From Clostridia bacterium (GTDB taxonomy: Bacteria > Bacillota > Clostridia > Oscillospirales > Butyricicoccaceae): 64,000 nt of DNA. The notes under the pieces are model-generated. The model was not told the origin of the DNA and did no database searches. It worked only from the letters and a program-made list of their open reading frames with translations. Both the position numbers and the translations under genes were made by a program. This document shows positions 43,323-52,629 of this stretch, one piece after another (positions within the stretch are counted from its first letter, which is position 1; each line of letters opens with the position of its first letter). The stretch is taken from the NCBI GenBank assembly GCA_017408985.1, contig JAFQTO010000038.1, positions 48,144 through 112,143 on the forward strand, read 5' to 3'.

Positions 43323-44180
43323 TCAGTTATAATACAGATTGAGATAGCAGCGCTGTGCCTCCAAAGCAGCCTTTTCCGCTCTCTCCGACAGCGTCTTGAG
43401 ACAGCCGATGGCCTCCCTGCCGCCCTCTTCCCGCACGGGCGTGAGCATCTTTGCGCTCTTTTTGCCCTCTTTATATGCGGCACCGGCCACAAGTGCCCGT
43501 GCGCTCTCGCCGCACGCCTCAGCCGCAAATAATCCGCCTCCGCGCGTGTCAAAAAAACAGTACCCCGTCAGTCTGCCGTTTGTGTAAGTGCCGAGCACCT
43601 TGTAGGCATCCATCTGTCTGCGCCATCTGTCGGTGTCGCGGACGTCAAAGAGCATACCACCGACGCTTTCTCTGTAGAGTCTGTCGATTTCGGGGATGTG
43701 TGAACGATCCAGCTGTACCGTCTCACCGTCAAAGGGCTGCGGGGTCAGCTCGACACTCCCCACCTCAAACACCGGCTTATAGCCGAAGCGGCTGTAGAAG
43801 CTTATCAGCGGGCTTCGCTGAACGATAAGGGCGGAAAAATCAAGGCCGAGGCTCCTGCCTATCTCAAAGGAGCGCTCCAGCAGTCTGCCCGCAAGTCCCC
43901 TGCCCTCATACCCGGGATGGGTACCCACGGCAAACACATAACAGCCGCGCAGACGCTGACGGTCATACTCAAGCTCCATAGGCAGCATCTGCAAAGCAGA
44001 CACTATCAGTCCGTCAATGCGCAAGGTCAGGGTAGTCTCCGGCGACCATACACAGTCGAAAAACCACCGCGAAAACTCGCTCTCACCCGGAAAACAGCTG
44101 TCAAACAGCTCTCTCAGAGCAAGTCTGTCGTTCGGGTGCGCATACTCCACGGGAGTATTACATAGCTCTGCCGCGCTCAT
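43323..44180 (-). CDS. GNAT family N-acetyltransferase
   Basis: 285 residues. The first half is a GNAT domain with the acetyl-CoA loop VGTHPGYEGRGLAGRLLERSFE and the following LGLDFSALIVQRSPLISFYSRFGYKPV; the second half is a degenerate domain reminiscent of the two-domain Eis-type layout but without the sterol-carrier C-terminal domain. The acceptor is unknown. It overlaps tmk by ATGA. Confidence 0.85.
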   Translation of the reverse strand: MSAAELCNTPVEYAHPNDRLALRELFDSCFPGESEFSRWFFDCVWSPETTLTLRIDGLIVSALQMLPMELEYDRQRLRGCYVFAVGTHPGYEGRGLAGRLLERSFEIGRSLGLDFSALIVQRSPLISFYSRFGYKPVFEVGSVELTPQPFDGETVQLDRSHIPEIDRLYRESVGGMLFDVRDTDRWRRQMDAYKVLGTYTNGRLTGYCFFDTRGGGLFAAEACGESARALVAGAAYKEGKKSAKMLTPVREEGGREAIGCLKTLSERAEKAALEAQRCYLNLYYN

Positions 44181-44824
44181 TCGAGTATGATCTTCATAAT
44201 ATCGGCGTTGATCTCTTCGGGGGTGCGGAGCCTGCCGTTTTGGGCGCAGGAGATGCGGTGCCAGTCAAGCTTGTCGCATACGCTGTTGGCGTTTTTGCGG
44301 CAGCGCATCAGATATTCGTGGTCAAGCTCGTGGATATCACCCGAGTCACCCTGACGCTTTTTGAGCAGGTCAAAGGTCAGCTCGGCAGGCATATCCAAAA
44401 AGAATACTTTGGTAGGTGCGGGGATGCCCAGCAGTCTGTACTCGTAGTCAAACAGCCAGTTGAGAAATCCGTCCACCTCGCCCTCGGGCAGTTTGGCTGC
44501 CTGATGGACGGCGTTGGAGGTAGTGTAGCGGTCGCAGATTATGGGAACCCCTGCCAGATAGTCCTGCTCCCAGTCGGTCTTGAAGGATGCGTATCTGTCC
44601 ACGGCAAAAAAGGTGGACGCCGCATAGGGATTGACCGCATCGGGGCTTGTACCGAACTCGCCGCCAAGATACATTCTGATAAGCGCCGATGACTGCTGTG
44701 TGTAACGGGGAAAAACTATCTTGCGGAAAGGGATACCCTGCTTTTCAAGATTTTCGCAGACCATCTTGAACTGGGTGGATTTGCCGCTGCCGTCGGTTCC
44801 CTCTATAACGAATAATTTAGCCAA
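44177..44824 (-). CDS. tmk: Thymidylate kinase
   Basis: Phosphorylates dTMP to dTDP. 215 residues with the P-loop EGTDGSGKST (8-17), CDRYTTSNAVHQAAKL (DR(Y/H) motif) and VFFLDMPAELTFDLLKKRQG. It directly follows and overlaps thyX by 8 nt, so dTMP synthesis and phosphorylation are coupled. Family assignment is to the divergent clostridial Tmk form, lacking some lid features of the E. coli enzyme. Confidence 0.9.
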   Translation of the reverse strand: MAKLFVIEGTDGSGKSTQFKMVCENLEKQGIPFRKIVFPRYTQQSSALIRMYLGGEFGTSPDAVNPYAASTFFAVDRYASFKTDWEQDYLAGVPIICDRYTTSNAVHQAAKLPEGEVDGFLNWLFDYEYRLLGIPAPTKVFFLDMPAELTFDLLKKRQGDSGDIHELDHEYLMRCRKNANSVCDKLDWHRISCAQNGRLRTPEEINADIMKIILE

Positions 44825-45581
44825 GTTTCTCAGCCCTTTCTCTCATTTCCTGCACTTTGCCGCAGGACATTTTGCCCTCGGTGCAGGCGCCCTTGACGCA
44901 GGCGGGACCCGAATGGGCAAACAGCGCGGGGGCTGCCTGCTTGCACAGAGCAAGCATCTGCCAGGCAAGGTCTCTTATCTCCCACTGCGCGCGGTTGCAG
45001 CAGCGCAGACGGAAGAAATTCTGCAGGCTGCGGGCGTTCATAGTCATAATCAGCTTGGTCTCGCAGGCGTTGGGCAATATGAAGCGGGCATCCTCGATAG
45101 CCATTTTTTCAGCCTTGCTCCGCTGTGCTTTGGTGGGCTTGCCCTCGGGGCATATCTCTGCGATATGCCTGTTATACAGTATCCCGCTGAGCTCGTCGTA
45201 GCCTTTGGCAATATCCGCCATGATCTGATCATAGCGCTCAAGGGCTTTGGGGTCGGCGGCTATCTCGGGGGGCGTGACGTAATTGAAATCGGACGTCTTG
45301 ACATACCTCTGGGACTGGACGCTGTAAGACGCTATACGGTGACGGGTCAGCTGTGCAAGAAGCGAGCGGGACACGCCCTCCACGGCAAAGGTGAAGGATG
45401 CGTGCTCTATGGGGCTTTCGTGACCTATCTCGGCAAGCATCTGCACGAACTCGTTGGCCTTTTCGTCGGAGATAGTTTCCATAAGCTGTTCGCCGCCTAC
45501 CGCGCTGTAGCAGACACGGGCGGCCGATGCCACGGTCTTTTCGGGCTGGGGTGTATGCGAAAGAAGCCAGACCTTAATCAT
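44817..45581 (-). CDS. thyX: FAD-dependent thymidylate synthase
   Basis: Makes dTMP from dUMP using methylene-THF and FAD. 254 residues with the ThyX signature RHRIASYSVQSQRY (80-93), SPIEHASFTFAVEG and the C-terminal LQNFFRLRCCNRAQWEIRDLA. No thyA is visible in the window, and glyA, which makes methylene-THF, is nearby. The start overlaps the end of the TagA-like gene by 8 nt. Confidence 0.95.
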   Translation of the reverse strand: MIKVWLLSHTPQPEKTVASAARVCYSAVGGEQLMETISDEKANEFVQMLAEIGHESPIEHASFTFAVEGVSRSLLAQLTRHRIASYSVQSQRYVKTSDFNYVTPPEIAADPKALERYDQIMADIAKGYDELSGILYNRHIAEICPEGKPTKAQRSKAEKMAIEDARFILPNACETKLIMTMNARSLQNFFRLRCCNRAQWEIRDLAWQMLALCKQAAPALFAHSGPACVKGACTEGKMSCGKVQEMRERAEKLG

Positions 45582-46314
45582 TGTTGTTGTCCCCCTTTAT
45601 TCTGAAGCAAAGAGCATCCCACAGATATATGGGTATGCGGATCATACGTTTGATGCGCTTGGGATCGGTAATAAGTCTGTAGAACCATTCCAGCCCCAGC
45701 TTGATAAACAGTTTGGGCGCGCGCTTGACCGTCCCCGCAAACACGTCCATGGAGCCGCCTGCGCCCACCATAACGGGCACGATAAGGGCGTTTTGGTACT
45801 TGCTCATAAATTTTTCCTGCTTGGGCGCACCCAGACAGCATAAAAGCATATCGGGCGAGCAGGCGTTGATATCGGCGATGATCTCCGCCTCCTGAGAGGG
45901 CGCAAAATATCCGTCGTGGGTGCCTGCTATCTTGAGTCCCGGGTATTTGGCGCTGAGGTTCTCCCCTGCTTTTTCGGCAACTCCGGGCTTGGCACCGAAG
46001 AGGTATACGCTGCCGCCCGTTTCAGAGAGTTTGCGGCACATACCCTCGCAGAACTCCACGCCTGCGACTTTGTGTCTGATGGGAAGCTTGAGTATCTTTG
46101 CCGCCATTTTGATGCTGATGCCGTCGGGCAGGCAGAGTCGGCTTTGGTTAAGGATATCTTTGAATCCGGGGTCGTTTTTTGCGATCAGCGCTATCTCGGC
46201 ATTGGGGGTGACCACCATACATTTTTCTCTCGTTCTGACGCAATCCATACCGTCAGCAATAAAGTCCTCAAGGGTCATATCGTCAAAGCCTATGCCCATT
46301 ACCGAAACTTTCAT
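45574..46314 (-). CDS. WecG/TagA/CpsF family glycosyltransferase
   Basis: 246-residue GT26 enzyme that typically adds ManNAc (or a related amino sugar) to undecaprenyl-PP-GlcNAc in wall teichoic acid or polysaccharide synthesis. VVTPNAEIALIAK, CLPDGISIKMAAKIL, YLFGAKPGVAEKAGENL and the PDMLLCCLGAPKQEKFM stretch are characteristic; a basic C-terminal helix region (TDPKRIKRMIR) mediates membrane contact. The tagO-type transferase that would make its substrate is at 51534-52604. Confidence 0.9.
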   Translation of the reverse strand: MKVSVMGIGFDDMTLEDFIADGMDCVRTREKCMVVTPNAEIALIAKNDPGFKDILNQSRLCLPDGISIKMAAKILKLPIRHKVAGVEFCEGMCRKLSETGGSVYLFGAKPGVAEKAGENLSAKYPGLKIAGTHDGYFAPSQEAEIIADINACSPDMLLCCLGAPKQEKFMSKYQNALIVPVMVGAGGSMDVFAGTVKRAPKLFIKLGLEWFYRLITDPKRIKRMIRIPIYLWDALCFRIKGDNNND

Positions 46315-46350
46315 CCTACCCCTCCGCAGTCACATAGATATACATATTAT

Positions 46351-46379
46351 ATTATAACAAAAACCTCACTTTTTCTCAA
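46351..46379 (-). promoter_or_regulatory. Promoter of the tagA-thyX-tmk run, embedded in a terminator
   Basis: TTGAGA (46374-46379) and TATAAT (46351-46356) on the minus strand, 17-nt spacer. The -35 lies in the tip and the spacer in one arm of the terminator hairpin at 46360-46397. Confidence 0.7.
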
Positions 46380-46397
46380 TAGAAAAAGTGAGGTTTT
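46360..46397 (-). terminator. Intrinsic terminator of the glyA-CPBP unit
   Basis: AAAACCTCACTTTTTCT, loop CAAT, AGAAAAAGTGAGGTTTT: a 17-bp perfect stem, 10 nt after the CPBP stop on the minus strand, with T-rich flank. Confidence 0.88.
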
Positions 46398-46406
46398 TAA
46401 TACAAA

Positions 46407-47212
46407 TTATTCGATTTTAACCGACTGTTTATAAATATCCCGCACGGCAAAAATCAAAAGCAGGGGCGAAACGGCGGCAATAAAGCCAAAAAGTCTGTCA
46501 GCAATAGGCAGATACCCCAAAAGATTGAACATTATATGCGCCAGAAGTGATGCCCTGATGCTACCCGTCAGCATAGTCAGATATCCGAACAGCAGACCGC
46601 CCACAAGGGCGTAGGCAACCCACACGATACTGCCTCCGTGCAAAACAGCAAATACCACTGCCTGCAAGATCACGGCGGGATACTCGGGCATACAGATACG
46701 CAGATGCTTATACACTATACCGCGAAACAGCATCTCCTCCACAAGGGGGCCGACAAGGCAAACGGCGACTATCTCCATAAGACCCGTCTGTCCTATCAGC
46801 GAGGAAGCCGATGCGTATTCCTCCATAAGTCTGTCGGGGATAGGCAGCATCGCCAGCATCATCGACAGCCACGCGGAAAAGGACAGTCCCGTAAGAACAG
46901 AGCACACTGCAGTGCGCACGCCGATAGGTTTGGAGAGCAGTGTATAGTCTTTGACCTTTACTCTCCTGATGCGGGTATCCACGGCTATAACACCGATGAT
47001 AAGCAGGTTGCTTATAAGAGAGGTAAGCACCGAGCGGTCCAAAAGAAACTGCTCCAGAGCCGATGATGCAGCGTCCAGGCTCTCCCCTGCAAAGGCGGCG
47101 TAATACACCACCATAAATACCAGCCCCACAGCAAGCTGCATCACAAGTATGATGACCGAATACAGAACTACGGGGATGGCGATGTCAAGAAATATGCGGG
47201 TGCGGCGTTTCA

Positions 47213-47216
<4 letters not shown>
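46407..47216 (-). CDS. CPBP family intramembrane glutamic endopeptidase
   Basis: 269 residues with about seven membrane helices. [16 protein letters not shown] (EExxxR) lies near 165, [15 protein letters not shown] supplies the first His and [14 protein letters not shown] the last. It is a second, divergent member of the family found 3 kb away. Overlaps glyA by ATGA, so it is translated with it. Substrate unknown. Confidence 0.86.
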
Positions 47217-48454
<1,238 letters not shown>

Positions 48455-48492
48455 TTCGGTAAACCTCCGCTGTTTTGTATTGTATACTCCGT

Positions 48493-48521
48493 ATTATACT
48501 ATTTTATTGATTTTATTTCAA
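48493..48521 (-). promoter_or_regulatory. SigA-type promoter of glyA
   Basis: TTGAAA (48516-48521) and TATAAT (48493-48498) on the minus strand, 17-nt spacer; its -35 interleaves with the nth promoter. Confidence 0.8.
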
Positions 48522-48536
48522 TCGGTATGTTATAAT
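48507..48536 (+). promoter_or_regulatory. SigA-type promoter of nth
   Basis: TTGATT (48507-48512) and TATAAT (48531-48536), 18-nt spacer, 19 nt before the nth start; overlaps the glyA promoter, so the two may compete. Confidence 0.72.
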
Positions 48537-48555
48537 TATTTTTGAGGTGTTTACT

Positions 48556-49203
48556 ATGAAATTACGCGAAAAAGGCCGAGTGATCGTTGATATACTCAAG
48601 CAGCATTATCCCGATACCTGTTCACTGGTAGCGGAAAAAGATTATCAGCTGCTTTTTTCCACCAGACTTGCCGCACAATGCACCGACGCCCGTGTCAACA
48701 TAGTTACAAAAGAGCTGTACTCCCGCTTCCCTACCGTTGAGGCTCTTGCCGACGCCGATTATGAGGAGATATGCGAGATCATAAGATCCTGCGGCCTGTA
48801 CCGCACCAAGGCCCGTGACCTCAAGCTGGGTGCGCAGATGATAGTGCGGGAATTCGGCGGCAGGGTGCCCGATACCATGGAAGAGCTTCTGCGTATCCCC
48901 GGCATCGGCAGAAAGACCGCCAATCTGATGCTGTCCGATTTTTACGGTAAGCCTGCCATAGTTGCAGACACCCACTGCATACGCATATCCAACAGACTGG
49001 GACTGATTGACCCTCCTGCCAAAGACCCCTACAAGGTTGAACTGGCGCTGGTGGATATCATCGAGCCCGAGGAGCAGGCGAGTCTGTGTCACCGTTTCGT
49101 ACACTTCGGCAGAGATATTTGCACAGCTCGCTCACCCAAATGTCACCTCTGCCCCCTGCTTGAGCATTGCCCGTCAGCCGTCACCGTCAATAAAGAGTCC
49201 TGA
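48556..49203 (+). CDS. nth: Endonuclease III
   Basis: Bifunctional DNA glycosylase/AP lyase for oxidised pyrimidines. 215 residues from the ATG at 48556 (GAGGTG before it; a GTG 9 nt earlier is possible). The helix-hairpin-helix IPGIGRKTANLML, catalytic Lys in the DAR..TKAR-type region, ADTHCIRISNRLGL with the conserved Asp, and the [4Fe-4S] loop C-x6-C-x2-C-x5-C (CTARSPKCHLCPLLEHC) are all intact. Its end overlaps the convergent phosphodiesterase gene by 17 nt. Confidence 0.95.
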   Translation: MKLREKGRVIVDILKQHYPDTCSLVAEKDYQLLFSTRLAAQCTDARVNIVTKELYSRFPTVEALADADYEEICEIIRSCGLYRTKARDLKLGAQMIVREFGGRVPDTMEELLRIPGIGRKTANLMLSDFYGKPAIVADTHCIRISNRLGLIDPPAKDPYKVELALVDIIEPEEQASLCHRFVHFGRDICTARSPKCHLCPLLEHCPSAVTVNKES

Positions 49204-49639
49204 ATTCATAGGTGAATCCGTCCTTGTCCAGACGGCAGACAAGGTAATCACCCTGCGCCATTGCGCCCGGACACAGATAGAGCCGCGAGTCTATACGTGT
49301 TTCCAGTTTTTGGTGGGTGTGACCGTAGAATATTATATCGGCTTGTTTTTCCCGGGCGAGGAGATCAAGCTTCCAGAGCCCCTGCTTGACGTGGCTGTTA
49401 TGGCCGTGCGTGAGCAGGAGCTTTTTGTTTTCGAGGCAAAAACATCTCGTTTCATCCTCCTGTATCATATCGCAGTTGCCTTTGACTGCGGCAAGATACA
49501 CGTTGTACGGAAGCTCAAGAAGGTCAAGGTCGCGCAGTCCGTCACCCAAAAAGAAAATATAGTCGGGGCGCTCTCTGTCATACGCATCCTTGAGGTTGTA
49601 TTTCTTTCCGTGGCTGTCCGAACAGACAAGAATTTTCAT
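49187..49639 (-). CDS. YfcE/MJ0936 family metallophosphoesterase
   Basis: 150 residues from the ATG at 49639 (AAAGGCGG upstream; a longer frame reaching 49693 starts inside the neighbour's promoter area). Metal ligands are clear: CSDSHGKK, FFLGDGLRD, VKGNCD, LLTHGHNSHV and YGHTHQKLE. Such enzymes are Mn2+-dependent phosphodiesterases with weakly defined physiological substrates. It converges on nth with overlapping 3' ends. Confidence 0.9.
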   Translation of the reverse strand: MKILVCSDSHGKKYNLKDAYDRERPDYIFFLGDGLRDLDLLELPYNVYLAAVKGNCDMIQEDETRCFCLENKKLLLTHGHNSHVKQGLWKLDLLAREKQADIIFYGHTHQKLETRIDSRLYLCPGAMAQGDYLVCRLDKDGFTYEFRTLY

Positions 49640-49714
49640 AATAAAACCGCCTTTTGTGTAACTTATCGGGCTATGGTGCATATACTGTATCAAAATGCTA
49701 TGGAGGTGCTAACC

Positions 49715-49996
49715 GTGAACAACGATGTTGACAAGGCGGCGAGAAGTATGCTCAACTCGCCGCAGGGTATAAAAATAATCAAGGCGCTGGATAAGCTCAA
49801 CGCCATTTCGGCAACCGAAAGCGGCTACGAGCTGATAGTAATGCTGGCAGGAAGCGGCTCGGACGTGATAAAGAACGCCGCAAAAGCAGCAAGCGGTGTG
49901 CAGAAAGACCGCGCAAGAGCCTTTCTGTCCACGGCGCTCAGCACGAAGGAGGGTGCGGCGCTGGTGGCAAAGATCATTGAGATAACGGGAGTATAG
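49715..49996 (+). CDS. Small conserved-looking protein of unknown function (93 aa)
   Basis: The GTG at 49715 follows GGAGG by 8 nt; the open frame extends far upstream but only as the antisense of the phosphodiesterase. The product is helical and soluble: ARSMLNSPQGIKIIKALDKLNAI, a Gly/Ser turn (LAGSGSDVI), then FLSTALSTKEGAALVAKIIEI. First of three small genes (gaps of 4 and 5 nt) that appear to form one operon. I do not recognise a characterised homologue. Confidence 0.72.
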   Translation: MNNDVDKAARSMLNSPQGIKIIKALDKLNAISATESGYELIVMLAGSGSDVIKNAAKAASGVQKDRARAFLSTALSTKEGAALVAKIIEITGV

Positions 49997-50000
49997 CCCT

Positions 50001-50411
50001 TTGTCGCAGCAGACCGAAAGGCTGGGCGCGCTACTCTCCGACGAGGAGGGCAGACAGCGCTTTTTGCAGCTTGCATCAATGCTGAGCGGCAGCGGTGCTT
50101 CCTCCTCAGACAAGTCCGACGCCGAAGCAGACGGGCAGGCTGCACAACAGAGCGAAAACACGAACACCCCACCCTCCGACACGGGCGGCAGCGGCGGTGC
50201 AGACAAAGCGGGACTTCTGCTGGAAATGCTGCCCAGACTGCTTCAGGCTATGTCGGGAAGCGGTGACGGACTGGACAGCAAAAAGATAAATCTCATCCGG
50301 GCACTATCACCATATCTGAACGACCGACGCAGTCAGTACATAGACAGAGCCATACGTATGGCAAGCGTAGCCAACGTTGCCAGGGATGCGCTGGGGATGC
50401 TTGGGAGATAA
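50001..50411 (+). CDS. Conserved clostridial small protein of unknown function (136 aa)
   Basis: Probable TTG start at 50001, four nt after the previous stop, with GGGAG upstream. N-terminal LLSDEEGRQRFLQLASML, a low-complexity Ser/Asp/Gln linker (about 30-68), then a C-terminal helical module LLEMLPRLLQAM...KINLIRALSPYLNDRRSQYIDRAIRMASVANVARDALGML. The pattern of a LL.AL.P.L...R...ID.A......A helix bundle recurs in small uncharacterised proteins of Clostridia as far as I recall. Function unknown. Confidence 0.72.
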   Translation: MSQQTERLGALLSDEEGRQRFLQLASMLSGSGASSSDKSDAEADGQAAQQSENTNTPPSDTGGSGGADKAGLLLEMLPRLLQAMSGSGDGLDSKKINLIRALSPYLNDRRSQYIDRAIRMASVANVARDALGMLGR

Positions 50412-50416
50412 ACGGT

Positions 50417-50743
50417 ATGTTCAACAGATATATGAATCCCGACGGTTTCTGCGAGGTAAACAGGCCTCCAAGCCGGCACGGCGAAAACTACGAGGACATC
50501 TCCCCCTGCCCCGACCCCGCCCAAAAAGACCGGCCGCGTTCAGACGGCAAGGGACTGTTCGGCGGAGGCATAAAGCTTCCCGAGTTTGACGCCGACACAA
50601 TTCTGATGCTTGTGCTGGTGTATTTTCTCATCTCAGATGAACTGTCGCCGTCCTCAACAGAAGACGGCGACCGTGATAATAACAAAAACAAAATCAGCGA
50701 TACCCTGCTGATAATCGGGGCGCTGCTGCTTTTGGGCTTCTGA
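50417..50743 (+). CDS. Small membrane protein of unknown function (108 aa)
   Basis: ATG at 50417 five nt after the preceding stop. The N-terminal 60 residues are polar and Pro-rich (NRPPSRHGENYEDISPCPDP); the C-terminal part has two short hydrophobic stretches, LPEFDADTILMLVLVYFLISDEL and ISDTLLIIGALLLLGF, around an Asp/Asn/Lys-rich turn. The 'DTILMLVLVYFLISDEL' type hairpin resembles small clostridial proteins of unknown role, some near sporulation genes. Third gene of the unit; converges on the next gene with a 1-nt gap. Confidence 0.7.
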   Translation: MFNRYMNPDGFCEVNRPPSRHGENYEDISPCPDPAQKDRPRSDGKGLFGGGIKLPEFDADTILMLVLVYFLISDELSPSSTEDGDRDNNKNKISDTLLIIGALLLLGF

Positions 50744-50744
50744 G

Positions 50745-51494
50745 TTACCTGAGCTTTTGGCCGTTGGGCAAAACGAACAGCGAGGAATCCTGCTCGGAGA
50801 TGACCATTTCTTTGCACAGAACAGACCATATGACCTCACCGTTGTCCCTGGCATCACAGCTGTAGAGCAGGCCGCTGTCGATGTCGATATACCAGTCTCT
50901 GGTGTATCTGCCGTCATAGTAGGAGCTGGTCAGATATATACACAAACGGCCGTTATGTTCGGTCAGACCCGCATCGATGATGCAGTTTGGGTCCAATGAC
51001 AGCACAGATTCATAAGTAGGCAGTCCTGCCTCGTCCTCAGGTGAGAACGAGGTGCGGCTGCCTTTGTAATATGCAACGTCGCCTTTGCCCCACATATACA
51101 CCTCCGACTGGGTGTATATGAGCTGCTTCTGTATTCTGCCGTCGGTGTCAAACATATCGACCCGACCCATATTACCGCTGACACGCAGAAGGCTGATGGC
51201 GGATGCACTGCCTTCGGGATAATAACTGATCTTCTCGGCGGTATAGCTGTAGGAAACGGGACGGGAGAGGGTGGCAACGACAGCCTGAACGTTGTCGGGT
51301 CGCACCGTCACCTCTCTGACCACACGCTGATTGTGTCCTGCAATATCCACCGTATCCTCTATCTGCATAGAGCCCTGAGGCAGGACTATGTTTCCCTCGC
51401 TTTTGAGCGAGCCGTTCATAAGCAAACCAAAAAGGACGGCAAGCACAATGAGAAAAAGACCCGCCGAAAACATCAGCGCCGTACGCTTCTTCAT
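50745..51494 (-). CDS. Secreted or membrane-anchored protein of unknown function
   Basis: 249 residues. An N-terminal signal-anchor (about 5-27, ALMFSAGLFLIVLAVLFGLLM) without a lipobox is followed by a beta-rich extracellular domain (REVTVRPDNVQAVVATL, ISYYPEGSASAISLLRVSG, VYMWGKGDVAYYKGSRTS, YDGRYTRDWYIDIDSGLLYSC), somewhat like the LolA/outer-membrane-lipoprotein-sorting fold of germination-type proteins, but I cannot assign it. GGGGGG precedes the ATG. It follows tagO by 39 nt and may share its transcript. Confidence 0.7.
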   Translation of the reverse strand: MKKRTALMFSAGLFLIVLAVLFGLLMNGSLKSEGNIVLPQGSMQIEDTVDIAGHNQRVVREVTVRPDNVQAVVATLSRPVSYSYTAEKISYYPEGSASAISLLRVSGNMGRVDMFDTDGRIQKQLIYTQSEVYMWGKGDVAYYKGSRTSFSPEDEAGLPTYESVLSLDPNCIIDAGLTEHNGRLCIYLTSSYYDGRYTRDWYIDIDSGLLYSCDARDNGEVIWSVLCKEMVISEQDSSLFVLPNGQKLR

Positions 51495-51533
51495 ATGCCG
51501 CCCCCCTTTTGTCAGGATAGATATTGAAATGTG

Positions 51534-52604
51534 TTATTTGGTATCCTCTTTGGTGTCCGAGGCACCGTCCTCCGCCGAATGATAGTGCTGTTTGCCGTAG
51601 AGCATTGCGCTGAGCGCGATAAACACGGCAAATATGAGCGCGATAGCCAGAATAAGCAGTTTGCCCTCACCCGTCTTGGTCATTATCACCGAGATAACGC
51701 CCAGCACGATGCTGAGACAGTAGAGTATGAGCACGCTCTGCTTCTGGTCAAGGCCCATATCGATAAGCTTGTGATGGATGTGTCCGCGGTCGGCGGCAAA
51801 GGGGCTCTGGCCCTTGGCAAGACGGCGCACCACGGCAAACACAACGTCCGACAAAGGCAACGCAAGAGCCACAAAAGGCACGGCAAAGGACACAACCGCA
51901 TACATCTTGAACAGTCCCTGCACCGACATTGTGGCAAGAATGTATCCCAAAAACATCGAGCCCGTATCGCCCATAAATATCTTGGCGGGATTGAAGTTAA
52001 AGGGCAGAAAGCCCAGACACGCGCCTGCCAGCGCGGCTATGGCAAGGACCACCGATCCGTCGGAGACCATATACGCCACGATGAACATGGTGATGGAGGA
52101 TATTGCCGATACTCCGCAGGCGAGACCGTCAAGTCCGTCGATAAAGTTTACGGCGTTGACTATAGCCACTATCCAGAACACCGTAACCGGGATGGAAAAT
52201 ATGCCCAGATGCAGAGTTCCGCTGTCGGCAAAGGGATTGGTAAGATTCTGTATAACGACGCCGCTCAGCACGGGGATAAGTGCCGCGGCTATCTGAACGA
52301 CCAGCTTGATAAGGGCGGGAACGTCATAGATATCGTCAATGACACCCATTACCACTATAATGCAGGCACCTGCAAGAATAGCTGCCATCTCGCCGTCAAT
52401 ACGGGAAAAGGATACCAGCGCCACCATAAAGCCCGCAAAAATAGCCAGACCGCCCACAAGCGGTATAGGCTTTTTGTGCATACGGCGGTTATCTTTGGGC
52501 ACGTCTACGGCTTTGATCCTGAACGCCAGTCTGCGTACCAGCGGCGTAAGAACAAAAGCAACTATCATTGCCACTATAAATGTCATAAGTGCTCTCGGCA
52601 ACAT
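51534..52604 (-). CDS. tagO: Undecaprenyl-phosphate GlcNAc-1-phosphate transferase (TagO/WecA family)
   Basis: Polytopic enzyme that starts wall teichoic acid or other undecaprenyl-linked glycans. 356 residues, about ten helices: GVIDDIYDVPALIKLVVQ (Asp pair), NAVNFIDGLDGLACG, KIFMGDTGSMFLGYILA and RGHIHHKLIDMGL, the histidine motif of the WecA/TagO branch rather than the HHHF of MraY. ATG 52604 chosen over a GTG 9 nt upstream; the RBS is weak for both. It pairs functionally with the TagA-like enzyme at 45574-46314. Confidence 0.92.
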   Translation of the reverse strand: MLPRALMTFIVAMIVAFVLTPLVRRLAFRIKAVDVPKDNRRMHKKPIPLVGGLAIFAGFMVALVSFSRIDGEMAAILAGACIIVVMGVIDDIYDVPALIKLVVQIAAALIPVLSGVVIQNLTNPFADSGTLHLGIFSIPVTVFWIVAIVNAVNFIDGLDGLACGVSAISSITMFIVAYMVSDGSVVLAIAALAGACLGFLPFNFNPAKIFMGDTGSMFLGYILATMSVQGLFKMYAVVSFAVPFVALALPLSDVVFAVVRRLAKGQSPFAADRGHIHHKLIDMGLDQKQSVLILYCLSIVLGVISVIMTKTGEGKLLILAIALIFAVFIALSAMLYGKQHYHSAEDGASDTKEDTK

Positions 52605-52629
52605 ATTCCCCACTACCTTGTTTAGATTA

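Noticed and set aside
49007..49714. Long N-terminal extension of the 93-aa gene
   Set aside because: Antisense to the phosphodiesterase and the end of nth; the GGAGG-GTG at 49715 marks the real start.
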